From NCBI GenBank assembly GCA_041490445.1, contig JBGPTF010000020.1, positions 1-64,000 of the forward strand: a stretch of DNA of 64,000 nt. The letters run 5' to 3'. A program made the position numbers and the translations under genes. Numbering within the stretch: the stretch's first letter is position 1; each line of letters opens with the position of its first letter. The notes beneath the pieces were generated by a model. The model was not told the origin of the DNA, did not search any database, and worked only from the letters and a program-made list of their open reading frames with translations. This DNA is from JBGPTF01 sp041490445. GTDB taxonomy: Bacteria; Acidobacteriota; Terriglobia; Acidiferrales; UBA7541. Shown piece after piece: positions 40,107-48,835 of this stretch.

Positions 40107-40930
40107 GACCCGCCCCACGAAACTGTACCGAAGGAAAGCTGAGGATTTTGCCTTGCGTGGTCCGTCTGCGCCGATTTCTCGGCGATTCCGTGCCTAAGGT
40201 AGCTCAACTGAGCACCTCAAGCAACGAGTTCGCTTGTGGGGGGCTCTTCGGACTCGGAGTTAGCTCCGAGTCCGAAGCGGTGGATTTCGACCAGGCCTCC
40301 GCGAACGCCGCGGGCGATTGGTCTCCGAGCGCACTGTGCGGTCGAGCCAGGTTGTAGTCCTCTCGCCAGGCTTCGAGCTTTTCTCTCGCATCCTCGAGGG
40401 AGAAAAACAGATTCACGTTCAAGCATTCGTCCCGCAGCCTTCCGTTGAACGATTCTACGTACGCGTGGTTGGTTGGCTTACCGGGGCGGCTGAAATCTAG
40501 CGTCAGTCCGTGTTCGCAAGCCTAAAAATCCAGCACCTGCGCGGAAAATCCCGGTCAGTCGTCCCCGCGCATCGATTTCGCTGCACCGCGCTTGGCGACG
40601 GTCCGGCTGAGAACGTCCACAACTTGTTCTCCATGGATGCCCTGCTCCACCGGGATCGCCAGACTCTCGCGCGTGAAGTTATCGACAGACGCAAACTCTC
40701 TCCCACGACCTTTCCGGCGTACAGCCTCTTTCAGCGACAAAATGTATACTCGCTGGCGCCTTCTTGCGAACCACCTCGACTACTGGCGTACCCGTCTCGG
40801 CCTGCCGCAGTGCGAACGCGATCTGCTCCCCAACGTAGCGCCTCTTCTTCATCGGCAAGTCCCTCCTCGAAGGCACGTGAATCTGCAGAAACTTTCACTC
40901 TCTCCGTGGATCCATTTCAGGGGGAGGACG
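40107..40930 (-). mobile_element. Decayed IS3-family element
   Basis: The right-hand end reads TGACCCGCCCCACGAAACTG at 40107, a typical IS3-group terminus; a degenerate partner (TGGATCCATTTCAGGGGG) lies near 40908-40930. At ~820 bp it is shorter than intact IS3 elements (~1.2-1.4 kb) because of internal deletions. It carries fused scraps of OrfA and OrfB. Confidence 0.65.
40204..40876 (-). pseudogene. Broken IS3 transposase (OrfA and OrfB scraps)
   Basis: Read from 40860 downward: OrfA start MKKRRYVGEQIAFALRQAET, then, after a deletion and a frameshift, OrfB catalytic core VDNFTRESLAIPVEQGIHGE, then an in-frame stop before ACEHGLTLDFSRPGKP, then VESFNGRLRDECLNVNLF and the DYNLARPHSALG tail. 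The catalytic Glu region (ESFNGRLRDEC) is present but the DDE set is incomplete. Clearly non-functional. Confidence 0.8.
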
Positions 40931-41051
40931 CCAAGGAAGCGCGGACACAACTTTCCGGTTGATGCCCAGCGTGCGCCCGGGAAGGGTCTACGAGGTATGC
41001 TATTCTGGAGACAATGGTTTTGGAGTTCTCGAAAGTAAGGAGATTGGCGAG

Positions 41052-42485
41052 ATGAAATGGCGCACGGAAAAGGATTCGCTGGGAGAAAGGCAAGTACCTG
41101 CAGACTGTTACTACGGAATCCAGACGCAGCGCGCAATTGAAAACTATCCGATCAGCGGCTACCGTTCACATCCAAAACTAATTCGCGCGATGGGCTATAT
41201 CAAAAAGGCGGCGGCGCAGGCAAATCGCGAGCTGCATCTGATCGACGCGAAAAAAGCGGCAGCCATCATTCAATCCGCCGACGAAGTTCTTCAGGGAAAG
41301 TTTGACGATCAATTTGTTGTGGATGTGTATCAGGCCGGAGCGGGCGTTTCCTTCCACATGAATGCGAACGAAGTGATCGCGAACCGCGCGATCGAACTTC
41401 TTGGCGGAAAGCGCGGCGATTATTCCGTATGCCACCCAAACGATCACGTCAACTTCGGCCAGTCCACGAATGATGTATTCCCAACAGCGATGCGCCTGGC
41501 ATCGTTGCTGGCCTTCGATGATTTGCTCGAATCACTCGCCGGACTCGAGCGGGCGTTTGCACGCAAGGCGAAAACATTCGACCGCATTTTGAAATCGGGC
41601 CGCACGCACATGATGGATGCAGTGCCCGTCCGGTTGGGGCAGGAATTTGCCGCGTACGAGACGGCGATGGCACGGTCGGCGACATTGATACGGCAAGCAC
41701 AGGATTTTCTCCGGGAAGTGGGGCTTGGCGGATCGGCCGTCGGCACGGGCGTGAACACCCACCCGCGTTATCAAGAACTGGCCGTGCAGAATCTAAGCAA
41801 GCTAACCGGACAGAAGCTGATCGCTACGAACGATCTCCGCTACACCATGCAATCTAACCTCGCGATGTCAGCAGCGTCCGCCTCGCTACGGAATCTTGCG
41901 CTGGAGCTGATTCGAATCACCAACGACCTGCGATTGATGGCCAGCGGCCCGAACACCGGATTGGCGGAAATTCAGCTGCCGGCCTTGCAACCGGGGTCTT
42001 CGATTATGCCCGGCAAGATCAATCCCGTGATGGCGGAGCTAACGGCAATGGTGAGTTTTCAAGCGGTGGGAGCGGACATCGCCACGGCGCTCGCCGTCCA
42101 AGCAGGTCAGCTCGAGCTGAACGTGATGATGCCCGCCATGGCCTGGAATGTACTCCACACAGCGGAGATCTTGAAGAACACGATGCGTGTGCTGGCCGAG
42201 AAATGTGTGGATGGCATTACAGCCAACGAAGCGCGCTGCCAGTATTACGCCAATGCAACGCTTTCGATCGCTGCCGCGCTGAATCCGTACATCGGATACG
42301 CGGCGGCTACAGAGATTGCCAAGGAAAGCGTGAAGACCGGCCGGACAGTCTCCGAGATCGCCCTCGAACGCAAGTTGCTCGACGAGAAATTACTGCGCGA
42401 GATCCTCGATCCCTATCGAATGACGGAACCGGCTCCTCCCCTCGCAGCCTCACGCAAGAAGGCCAAGTCAAACACCGCCAAGTAG
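41052..42485 (+). CDS. aspA: Aspartate ammonia-lyase
   Basis: 477 residues, starting MKWRTEKDSLGERQVPADCYYG. The fumarase/aspartase superfamily signature GSSIMPGKINPV holds the SS loop with the catalytic serine; NFGQSTNDVFPTAMR and SGRTHMMDAVPVRLGQEF are further family blocks. AspA splits L-aspartate into fumarate and ammonia. The starting TEKDSLGERQVP and length favour AspA over fumarase FumC, though the two are close. A Lys-rich tail (SRKKAKSNTAK) is unusual. The decayed IS3 element ends ~120 bases upstream. Confidence 0.85.
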   Translation: MKWRTEKDSLGERQVPADCYYGIQTQRAIENYPISGYRSHPKLIRAMGYIKKAAAQANRELHLIDAKKAAAIIQSADEVLQGKFDDQFVVDVYQAGAGVSFHMNANEVIANRAIELLGGKRGDYSVCHPNDHVNFGQSTNDVFPTAMRLASLLAFDDLLESLAGLERAFARKAKTFDRILKSGRTHMMDAVPVRLGQEFAAYETAMARSATLIRQAQDFLREVGLGGSAVGTGVNTHPRYQELAVQNLSKLTGQKLIATNDLRYTMQSNLAMSAASASLRNLALELIRITNDLRLMASGPNTGLAEIQLPALQPGSSIMPGKINPVMAELTAMVSFQAVGADIATALAVQAGQLELNVMMPAMAWNVLHTAEILKNTMRVLAEKCVDGITANEARCQYYANATLSIAAALNPYIGYAAATEIAKESVKTGRTVSEIALERKLLDEKLLREILDPYRMTEPAPPLAASRKKAKSNTAK

Positions 42486-42758
42486 GGCGGTGCTCACATT
42501 TGCTGTTCCTTCTCCACACGAATGGAGCAACGGTGCATGGCATTCCATCCGGACCCTCAATCTCCACTTCGAGGAACGGCCCTCCGTGCCAACATCCTTG
42601 TGACCGTTTTAGGAGCTTCAAAGAAATCGGGATTTGCGTTTTGGTCCCCATCCTCAACGAATCCCAGTTCAAAAAACTCCTCGCCGCAGGCTGAAGTGAC
42701 GCAGGCACGCTTGTCTGTCACTGAATCGTGCAGATACGGGAAGGCAACATAGGAGCGG

Positions 42759-44297
42759 CTACTTTGATTGGAGTGTGTGCTTCAGAAAATCCAGCATCTT
42801 GATCCAGGAATCCGCTTGGGCGTGGGCATCCGCTTCGGGTGTCCCGCCGTCCTGCACCGGATCGGTGTTGTCGCTTGTGGTCGGCCGCCAGCCCGTGCCA
42901 ACGAATGCGTGACCAGCGCCGGGATAGAGCAGAATCTGGTAGGCATGCGGATATCTTGCGCGTTTCAAACGTGCAGCGGCACGCTCGACGCTTGCTCCCG
43001 AATCCCAAAACTCATCATCGCCGCCGCCCATCAGAAGCAAGGCTGCGTGACTGCGTTCAATTGGAATGGTCGCCGCCTCAAGCGCTTCCGGCGAAGCCGC
43101 CTCCAAATTCGCCTTGGCGATGCGCGCGAGATAAACGTTCGCGCCGGATTGGCGTGCCTTCAGAATCTCTTCACGCGCGCCCGTGGATGGGATGAACGGA
43201 AGGTCGCGCCCGCCGCGGCTCCATGACGAGGCCGCCGGTCCGCTGGCGTATCGAATGCCCTGCCAGACGACGTCGGACGGAGAGTAAGCTACGGCCGCCT
43301 TGATCCAGTCATAGGTCGAGGCTAAGACCAAAGTGAATTCAGCTCCTTTGGAGTAGCCAACGACGCCGAGGCGATTGACGTTTGCCTCAGGACGGGCCTT
43401 GAGCCAACTGCGGACGTTTTCAAGTGACTCGACCGGGATGTGCTCCAATGCGGTGGGCACACCGGCGGCTCGACTTCTGGGCGGACTGAAGTAATTCAAT
43501 CCAAACACGGTGAAGCCGCGCGAGGCGAGCTTGGGACCAATCCAGTCGGCGAGATCCAAGCCGCCCTCACTGCCACCCAGGGCCACCACGACAGGCCTGT
43601 TTTTGGTATTTTTCTCATAGTAGAAGGCGCCGACGAGTCCAGCGGAACGCACATCTTCCCGCACCACTCCAGGATCATGCGAACTGAGCGTCAGGATCTT
43701 GCGATCCTCCACCTTGCCGCTCACCTGCAACGTAAGGATTTCCTCACCAGGGTTGATCGAAGCGGGGTCTCCCAGGGGCAGCGCCGCGATGGCCGCCTGG
43801 CCCGTGGGATCGTTCGCGAGAAGCTTCTGCGACCAGAACAGGCCGCGCGGGTCCGCGCTGTGGTAATAACCGCTCGTCGGTGCTGCGGTGGCGAGATTTA
43901 CAGTCCCGTTCGCTTCCGCCATGAAGGTGGCTTCGCTGTGGTACAGCTGTTGCTTGCCGCTATCGTCGAGCCCGACCGATTGCACATGTACCGTGGCGAG
44001 TATTCCGGGGCGCAGACCCGCAATTATTATCGAGACCGGGTCGCCTTCCAGGACACGCTCGGGGTGGACTTCGAGGCGTGCGAGCTTGCTTGCCGCCGCG
44101 GTCTGGGCGGTCGCGATCTCGGTCGTGGCGATCAGACCGTTCACGTCTGGACAAGGAGCGAGGTAGAGAATCGTGAGCGCGACGAAAATCCCGGCGCAGT
44201 CGAGCGATTTGCGAGTTGACAATGGGTACGAGAGGGTTGCCTTCGGCATGCGTGATTTCATCTGGGATTTGCGATGTTGGACCTCTCCCTCACACAT
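42759..44297 (-). CDS. Acyl-CoA thioesterase/BAAT-type alpha/beta hydrolase, exported
   Basis: 512 residues from MCEGEVQ, chosen because AGGAG lies nine bases upstream. A hydrophobic leader (CAGIFVALTILYLAPCP) suggests export. Residues ~90-220 match the BAAT N-terminal domain (ARLEVHPERVLEGDPVSI, FWSQKLLANDP), and the C-terminal hydrolase has the nucleophile elbow GYSKGAE, an Asp in GGGDDEFWDS and His in GAGHAF. Relatives cleave or transfer acyl groups from CoA or drug-like esters. Export makes CoA thioesters unlikely as substrates here. Confidence 0.7.
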   Translation of the reverse strand: MCEGEVQHRKSQMKSRMPKATLSYPLSTRKSLDCAGIFVALTILYLAPCPDVNGLIATTEIATAQTAAASKLARLEVHPERVLEGDPVSIIIAGLRPGILATVHVQSVGLDDSGKQQLYHSEATFMAEANGTVNLATAAPTSGYYHSADPRGLFWSQKLLANDPTGQAAIAALPLGDPASINPGEEILTLQVSGKVEDRKILTLSSHDPGVVREDVRSAGLVGAFYYEKNTKNRPVVVALGGSEGGLDLADWIGPKLASRGFTVFGLNYFSPPRSRAAGVPTALEHIPVESLENVRSWLKARPEANVNRLGVVGYSKGAEFTLVLASTYDWIKAAVAYSPSDVVWQGIRYASGPAASSWSRGGRDLPFIPSTGAREEILKARQSGANVYLARIAKANLEAASPEALEAATIPIERSHAALLLMGGGDDEFWDSGASVERAAARLKRARYPHAYQILLYPGAGHAFVGTGWRPTTSDNTDPVQDGGTPEADAHAQADSWIKMLDFLKHTLQSK

Positions 44298-44534
44298 CGT
44301 ATGTTTCTCCTGGCCTAGACGCAACGAATTTGTCGCCAGAGCAGGCCGCATCGAGATCAGCAGATTCCGACGACTTTTCTTGCCCGTCTGAAATGCCCCA
44401 GGTGTTGCCGCGTAACCGATTTCTCAGACACTGCTCCGACCCTCTTCCCTCAGCCCTAGATTTTGCAACCGCAATCGGATGGCTACCCGCTCGGCCCTCT
44501 AAGAATAATTCCAACGAGTTTGCGGGGCCCTAGG

Positions 44535-45011
44535 CTAGATTTGGCCGGGGGGCTTGCGCGGAGGCCACGGCTCGAGAAGCTGTTCTTTGCGGTAAATCAG
44601 GGCGTTGATGTCGAAGGGGGCCAACTCGAAACCGTGGCCGTGCGTGATCGCGTCCGTGGGGCAGGCTTCGACGCAGTAGCCGCAGAAAATGCAGCGTGAA
44701 TAATCAATGTTGTAGACTTTCGCGTAACGCTCGCCAGCCGACATTCGCTCCGCGTCGGTATTGTCCGCGGCTTCGATATAAATGCAGTTGGCCGGACAAG
44801 CGGCGGAGCAGAGAAAACAGCCGACACATTTTTCGAGGCCGTCTTCGTCGCGCTGCAGAACGTGGATGCCGCGATAGCGCGCTTCAAAATGGACCGGCTC
44901 AACGGGATAGTTTTCGGTGATCGGTTTGCGAAACATGTTCCGCAGGGTAACGCTGAAACCCCGCGCGAGCGTGCTGAAGGTTTGCGCGACTTCTTTGACG
45001 GCGTTCGCCAT
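44535..45011 (-). CDS. nuoI: NuoI-like 2[4Fe-4S] ferredoxin, orphan
   Basis: 158 residues. Two 4Fe-4S sites: CVGCFLCSAACPANC and CIFCGYCVEACPTDA, with NuoI-type flanks (FSVTLRNMFRKPITENYP, RYRGIHVLQRDEDGLEKC). NuoI links the peripheral and membrane arms of NADH dehydrogenase. No other nuo gene is present in the window; instead it follows ypdA by 70 bases. It is therefore either a detached subunit or a special electron carrier for the YpdA protein. Confidence 0.8.
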   Translation of the reverse strand: MANAVKEVAQTFSTLARGFSVTLRNMFRKPITENYPVEPVHFEARYRGIHVLQRDEDGLEKCVGCFLCSAACPANCIYIEAADNTDAERMSAGERYAKVYNIDYSRCIFCGYCVEACPTDAITHGHGFELAPFDINALIYRKEQLLEPWPPRKPPGQI

Positions 45012-45081
45012 GCGGACTTAATTTAACAGACTGCCGGGGCAGCCGCAAATTCGTAGAGCAATTGTTTCTCCGCTCACCGGC

Positions 45082-46101
45082 TTATTCACCCGGCGGCGAA
45101 AGAGGCGCCGGCTCGGACGGGCCCGCTTGTCCGGTAATGCCGGCAATAATCTGCTTGCCATGGAAGCGGCCATTTTCAATAAAGATCTCACCGGTGAGCT
45201 TTCCGCCAATGAGAACGCCTGCAAGGCAAATCCCCGGAACATTGCTTTCGAGCGTGCACGGATCGCAAGCGGGTTTCCGCGTGCTGGGATCAAGCCTGAT
45301 TCCCTGCCGCTCGAGGAATTCGAAATCCGGATGATATCCGGTCATGGCAAAGACTTGTCTTGCGGCGATCGGCCGCTCGCCGTTTTCACCACGCACCCAA
45401 AGTTCTCCGGGCGTGATGCGCGTGACCTGCGTGTTAAACAGCGCCCGGATTTCCCCGGCTTTGATGCGATTCTCGATGTCGGGACGAACCCAATACTTGA
45501 GCGTCTTGCCGAGCTCCGGTCCGCGGTGAATCAAGGTGACACGCGCGCCCGCGCGAAACAGATCGAGCGCGGCCTCGGCGGCCGAATTCTTTGCCCCAAT
45601 GACGGCCACGTCCGTCATCCACCAGGGGTGCGCCTCGGCAAAATAGTGGGAGACGTGAGGCAAATCCTCCCCGGGCACGCCGAGACGGTTTGCGAGATCG
45701 TAATATCCGGTGGCCAGAATCACTTTCTTCGCGAGATAGCGATTGGAAACGCCGTTCTCCGTGCGCGTGGGAATAACAAAGGAGCCATCATGGCCTTCGA
45801 TTCCCGCAACCTGTTCATAGAGGCGCAGTTCAAGACCATAGTGCTCGGCTGCCTTGCGGTAATACTTCAACGCTTCCTGGCGGGTCGGCTTCGCGGCCGC
45901 GACCGTCATCGGCAGATCGCCAATTTCCATTCTTTCGGCGGTCGTGAAGAACACCATGTTGGTGGGGTAGTGATATAGCGAATTGCAGAGACAGCCCTTG
46001 TCCACGACGAGCGGCCGCAGCCCCTCGCGCCTGGCTTCGATCGCGCAGGCCAACCCGGTCGGGCCCGCACCAATGCAGATGAGATCGTACGCAGAGTTCA
46101 T
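45082..46101 (-). CDS. ypdA: YpdA-family flavoprotein disulfide reductase (bacillithiol disulfide reductase-like)
   Basis: 339 residues, starting MNSAYDLICIGAGPTGLACA, a dinucleotide-binding loop for FAD. A second loop for NADPH is VAVIGAKNSAAEAALDL. The early block VVDKGCLCNSLYHYPTNMVFFTT has the cysteine typical of YpdA, which lacks the CxxC of thioredoxin reductase. YpdA reduces bacillithiol disulfide with NADPH. The C-terminus NVPGICLAGVLIGGK closes the FAD domain. It sits just upstream of the NuoI-like ferredoxin. Confidence 0.8.
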   Translation of the reverse strand: MNSAYDLICIGAGPTGLACAIEARREGLRPLVVDKGCLCNSLYHYPTNMVFFTTAERMEIGDLPMTVAAAKPTRQEALKYYRKAAEHYGLELRLYEQVAGIEGHDGSFVIPTRTENGVSNRYLAKKVILATGYYDLANRLGVPGEDLPHVSHYFAEAHPWWMTDVAVIGAKNSAAEAALDLFRAGARVTLIHRGPELGKTLKYWVRPDIENRIKAGEIRALFNTQVTRITPGELWVRGENGERPIAARQVFAMTGYHPDFEFLERQGIRLDPSTRKPACDPCTLESNVPGICLAGVLIGGKLTGEIFIENGRFHGKQIIAGITGQAGPSEPAPLSPPGE

Positions 46102-46171
46102 GTCTCTAGTGTGCCTTGCAGTGGGGCGCAAATTCAACCGCGAGCGGTTGCGGACGCTGGCCCATTTCGGT

Positions 46172-46546
46172 CTACGTCGTAGATAACAGAGACTCGGCCA
46201 ATTCCATTTCAAACTGCCGGAGTTCTGCACTGCGCTCGGATGTGGCTTCCAGCTTTTCCTTCTTCCAGACGAACCATTCCTTACCGCCCTGCTTGACCCG
46301 CACGGTGAAGTTTCCGCCGATGAGATAACAAGGTTCGCCGTAAATCTTCATGCCGCCGCCCGGTACCGGAGCAAGCAGCGCGCCGCAGGTTCCCTTGCGT
46401 GCACCGATATAGTTTGCGTACATGGGAAAGGCGACGATTTCGAAGCCACGCTGGCGCAGGCGTTTGAGTACGGCGACCTGGGAATCCGAGAGTTCTTCCG
46501 TCACGGAATCATCTCGCCCCAGAGCCAAGTCTGAGGACACATGCAA
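46172..46546 (-). CDS. Unknown protein downstream of parB
   Basis: 124 residues. LSDSQVAVLKRLRQRGFEIVAFP and ARKGTCGALLAPVPGGGMKIYG followed by FTVRVKQGGKEWFVWKKE suggest a small alpha+beta fold with a glycine-rich loop. No family recognised. It begins 30 bases after parB ends and shares its direction, so it belongs to the parAB operon. A shorter GTG start at 46504 is possible. Confidence 0.55.
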   Translation of the reverse strand: MHVSSDLALGRDDSVTEELSDSQVAVLKRLRQRGFEIVAFPMYANYIGARKGTCGALLAPVPGGGMKIYGEPCYLIGGNFTVRVKQGGKEWFVWKKEKLEATSERSAELRQFEMELAESLLSTT

Positions 46547-46576
46547 GGCCGAGCGGTCTTCGGCGCGATGCTCCTT

Positions 46577-47392
46577 CTAGGCGGCGGAAGACGAGAACGA
46601 TCCCGATTCCAGTTCGCGCAGGATGGCGCGGAGAGCGGAGACCAACTCCTCACGGGAGACGTGGCTCTTGCGGAACTGGATGCGCATACGGAAGGTCTCA
46701 TCCGCCGGGCGGAAATCAAACAGGAACGGTTGCGGCCGCGGATCGGCGGCACTTTCCTGCTTGCGGGCGCGCCGCGCTTCGTCGCGGGTCAAATTGCCCT
46801 GCGCAATGCGCTGGACCATTTCCCGCATCTTCTTTTCGTTCGGCTGGCGAGCCACCTGCAGCAGGAGTGACTTGGTCAGAATCCCTTTTTCGTAACAGGC
46901 CTTACGAATGCCGTCGGGAATCATGCGCAGGGAGAGCGTTTCGGTAACCGACGAACGGGCGCGGCCAATCTTCTTCGAGATATCGTCATGAGTGTACTCG
47001 AACTGCTCGGCCAGACGGTGCAAGCCATCCGCCTCTTCAAAGGGCGTGAGGTCCTTGCGCTGCAGGTTTTCGATCAGCGCCAGTTCGAGGGTTTCGGCAT
47101 CGTCAGCGATTTTCTCAATGCAGGGAAGCTCGCGCAGTCCCGCCGCGCGCGACGCGTGATAGCGCCGCTCCCCGGAAATAATGTAATAGGTGTCGTCACG
47201 CGGAACGTAGCGGACGAGCAGGGGCTCGAGGACGCCCTTTTGCCGGATCGATTCGGTCAACTCGCGAAGATCGCCGAGGGCTTTGCGAGGCTGATCGGGG
47301 TTCGGGCGCACCTTTTCGACGGGGATCATCCGGCCGACCGACGCGCCGCTGTAACTCGCCAGGGTTTCGACGTAATGCGCGTCATGCCGCAT
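46577..47392 (-). CDS. parB: Chromosome partition protein ParB
   Basis: 271 residues, starting MRHDAHYVETLASYSG. The ParB N-terminal domain reads IPVEKVRPNPDQPRKALGDL and IISGERRYHASRAAGLRELP with GERRYHA as the CTP-binding box; ALIENLQRKDLTPFEEADG and the HTH DISKKIGRARSSVTETLSL follow. It would bind parS sites and slide as a clamp; no parS is seen here. The ATG overlaps the end of parA by eleven bases. Confidence 0.85.
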   Translation of the reverse strand: MRHDAHYVETLASYSGASVGRMIPVEKVRPNPDQPRKALGDLRELTESIRQKGVLEPLLVRYVPRDDTYYIISGERRYHASRAAGLRELPCIEKIADDAETLELALIENLQRKDLTPFEEADGLHRLAEQFEYTHDDISKKIGRARSSVTETLSLRMIPDGIRKACYEKGILTKSLLLQVARQPNEKKMREMVQRIAQGNLTRDEARRARKQESAADPRPQPFLFDFRPADETFRMRIQFRKSHVSREELVSALRAILRELESGSFSSSAA

Positions 47393-48182
47393 CTTGAGAG
47401 TGACGGGCAATCCGATCCTCTTCGACACGTTGTAAGACCTCCAGGGCAAGCTTGCGATAGTCCTCGGCACCCGATGATTTGGGCGCATAGCTGAAGATGG
47501 TTTCCTTGTAGGCCGGGCTTTCTTCCAGGCGCACGTTCTTGCTGATGCGCGACTTGAACAGGGCGTTGCCGAAAACGGCCCGGATCTGTTCGTGCGTATC
47601 GCGGGAAATATTGGTGCGCTTATCGAACAACGTAATCACCACGCCGAGGACCTTCAAATCGGGATTGGGCCGCGCGCGAATGCGTGCGTACGTTTCCAGA
47701 AGGTCGTCGGTGCCCTCAATCGCAAAGTACGCGGCCTGAATCGGCACGAGCAGATGCGTGGACGCCACCAGCGCGTTCACGGTAAGAATGCCGAGCGCCG
47801 GAGGCGTGTCAATGAGGATGAAGTCGAAATCCTTGACGATGGGAGTCAGCGCGTCCTTCAACTTGAACGGAGCGTCAAACTGCCCCGCAAGCTGTTGTTC
47901 GAGCTTGGCGAGAGCCAGGCGGGCGGGAGCGACAAAAAGATTGGGATCTTTCGTCGGCCGGATGACCTTGTCCATGCCGACGGCGTGGTCGGAGAAAACA
48001 TCGAACATGGACATTTGAACGTCGGAGGAGTCAAAAAACGCGATTGTCGCGTTCGCCTGTGCATCAAGATCGATGAGAAGCGTTTTCTTCTTGCGCAGCG
48101 CGATGGCGGCGGCAAGATTGAGAGCAGTGGTGGTCTTACCGACACCGCCCTTCTGATTGGCAATCGCTAGGATACAGGTCAA
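47382..48182 (-). CDS. parA: Chromosome partition ATPase ParA
   Basis: 266 residues from a TTG at 48182, reading (M)TCILAIANQKGGVGKTTTAL, the deviant Walker A motif. LLIDLDAQANAT and FDFILIDTPPALGILTVNAL are Walker A' and B. This start gives the usual family length and has AAGGAG 12 bases upstream; an ATG at 48236 would add 18 atypical residues. ParA forms a nucleoid-bound gradient that moves ParB complexes. It overlaps parB. Confidence 0.85.
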   Translation of the reverse strand: MTCILAIANQKGGVGKTTTALNLAAAIALRKKKTLLIDLDAQANATIAFFDSSDVQMSMFDVFSDHAVGMDKVIRPTKDPNLFVAPARLALAKLEQQLAGQFDAPFKLKDALTPIVKDFDFILIDTPPALGILTVNALVASTHLLVPIQAAYFAIEGTDDLLETYARIRARPNPDLKVLGVVITLFDKRTNISRDTHEQIRAVFGNALFKSRISKNVRLEESPAYKETIFSYAPKSSGAEDYRKLALEVLQRVEEDRIARHSQDAA

Positions 48183-48332
48183 GCGCGCAGCCCGCTCCTT
48201 CCCCTGGCAACGGCAGGCCAATATATGGCCAGGCATCGTTGCGGAACCACAACAGATGGGCCAACTCTACCGATAGTGGGGCTGGGACTGCAAGCAAAAA
48301 ATAAGGCTGGGCAAAAGTTTACAGGCCGGAAA

Positions 48333-48818
48333 CTACATCTTGTAGCGGCCCAAATCTTCATCGCTCAGGTTTTCGAGCCATTTGCGCAACTCTTCATTGG
48401 AAGTTTTCTCTGTGCTGGCGCTGCCTTGCCGTGAATTCTTGAGCACTTCATCTTCAACGAAAATCGGGCAGTCGAGCCGCAGGGCAAGAGCCAGGGCGTC
48501 ACTCGGGCGGGAATCGAGGGACATGATCTTTCCCTCCCGCTCCATCCAGATGAGAGCGTAGAACGTGTCTTCCTTCAAGTCGCAGACGACCACTTTGTGA
48601 ACGTGCACGTCGAGCCCCATCAGGACATTCTTCAGAAGGTCGTGGGTCATCGGGCGGGGCGTCTGGACTTTCTCGATCTCGAGAGCGATGGCGTTGGCTT
48701 CGTAAATACCAACCCAGATCGGTAGAACAGCAGTGCCCTGGGCCTCTTTCAGAACCACGACGGGCATGTTGGTCACCGGATCCATCATCAATCCCCGGAT
48801 CTTGACCTCGACTTCCAT
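48333..48818 (-). CDS. Bifunctional nuclease-domain (BFN, DUF151) protein
   Basis: 161 residues, starting MEVEVKIRGLMMDPVTNMPV. The BFN domain is clear: VVVLKEAQGTAVLPIWVGIYEANAIALEIE, THDLLKNVLMGLDVHV, and SRPSDALALALRLDCPIFVEDEVL. Plant relatives cut DNA and RNA; bacterial roles are uncertain. A C-terminal helix (NEELRKWLENLSDEDLGRY) is typical. It follows miaB by 17 bases and is probably in its operon. Confidence 0.85.
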   Translation of the reverse strand: MEVEVKIRGLMMDPVTNMPVVVLKEAQGTAVLPIWVGIYEANAIALEIEKVQTPRPMTHDLLKNVLMGLDVHVHKVVVCDLKEDTFYALIWMEREGKIMSLDSRPSDALALALRLDCPIFVEDEVLKNSRQGSASTEKTSNEELRKWLENLSDEDLGRYKM

Positions 48819-48835
48819 CGCGGCCTCCTGCAACC

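Noticed and set aside
42486..42758. Possible small genes between aspA and the BAAT-type hydrolase
   Set aside because: Frames on both strands lack start signals and recognisable composition; left as intergenic.
44535..45011. NuoI as part of a complex I operon
   Set aside because: No other nuo gene is adjacent; neighbours are ypdA and an acyl hydrolase.
46577..48182. Origin of replication near parAB
   Set aside because: No parS palindrome, DnaA boxes or dnaA/gidA/rsmG genes were seen.
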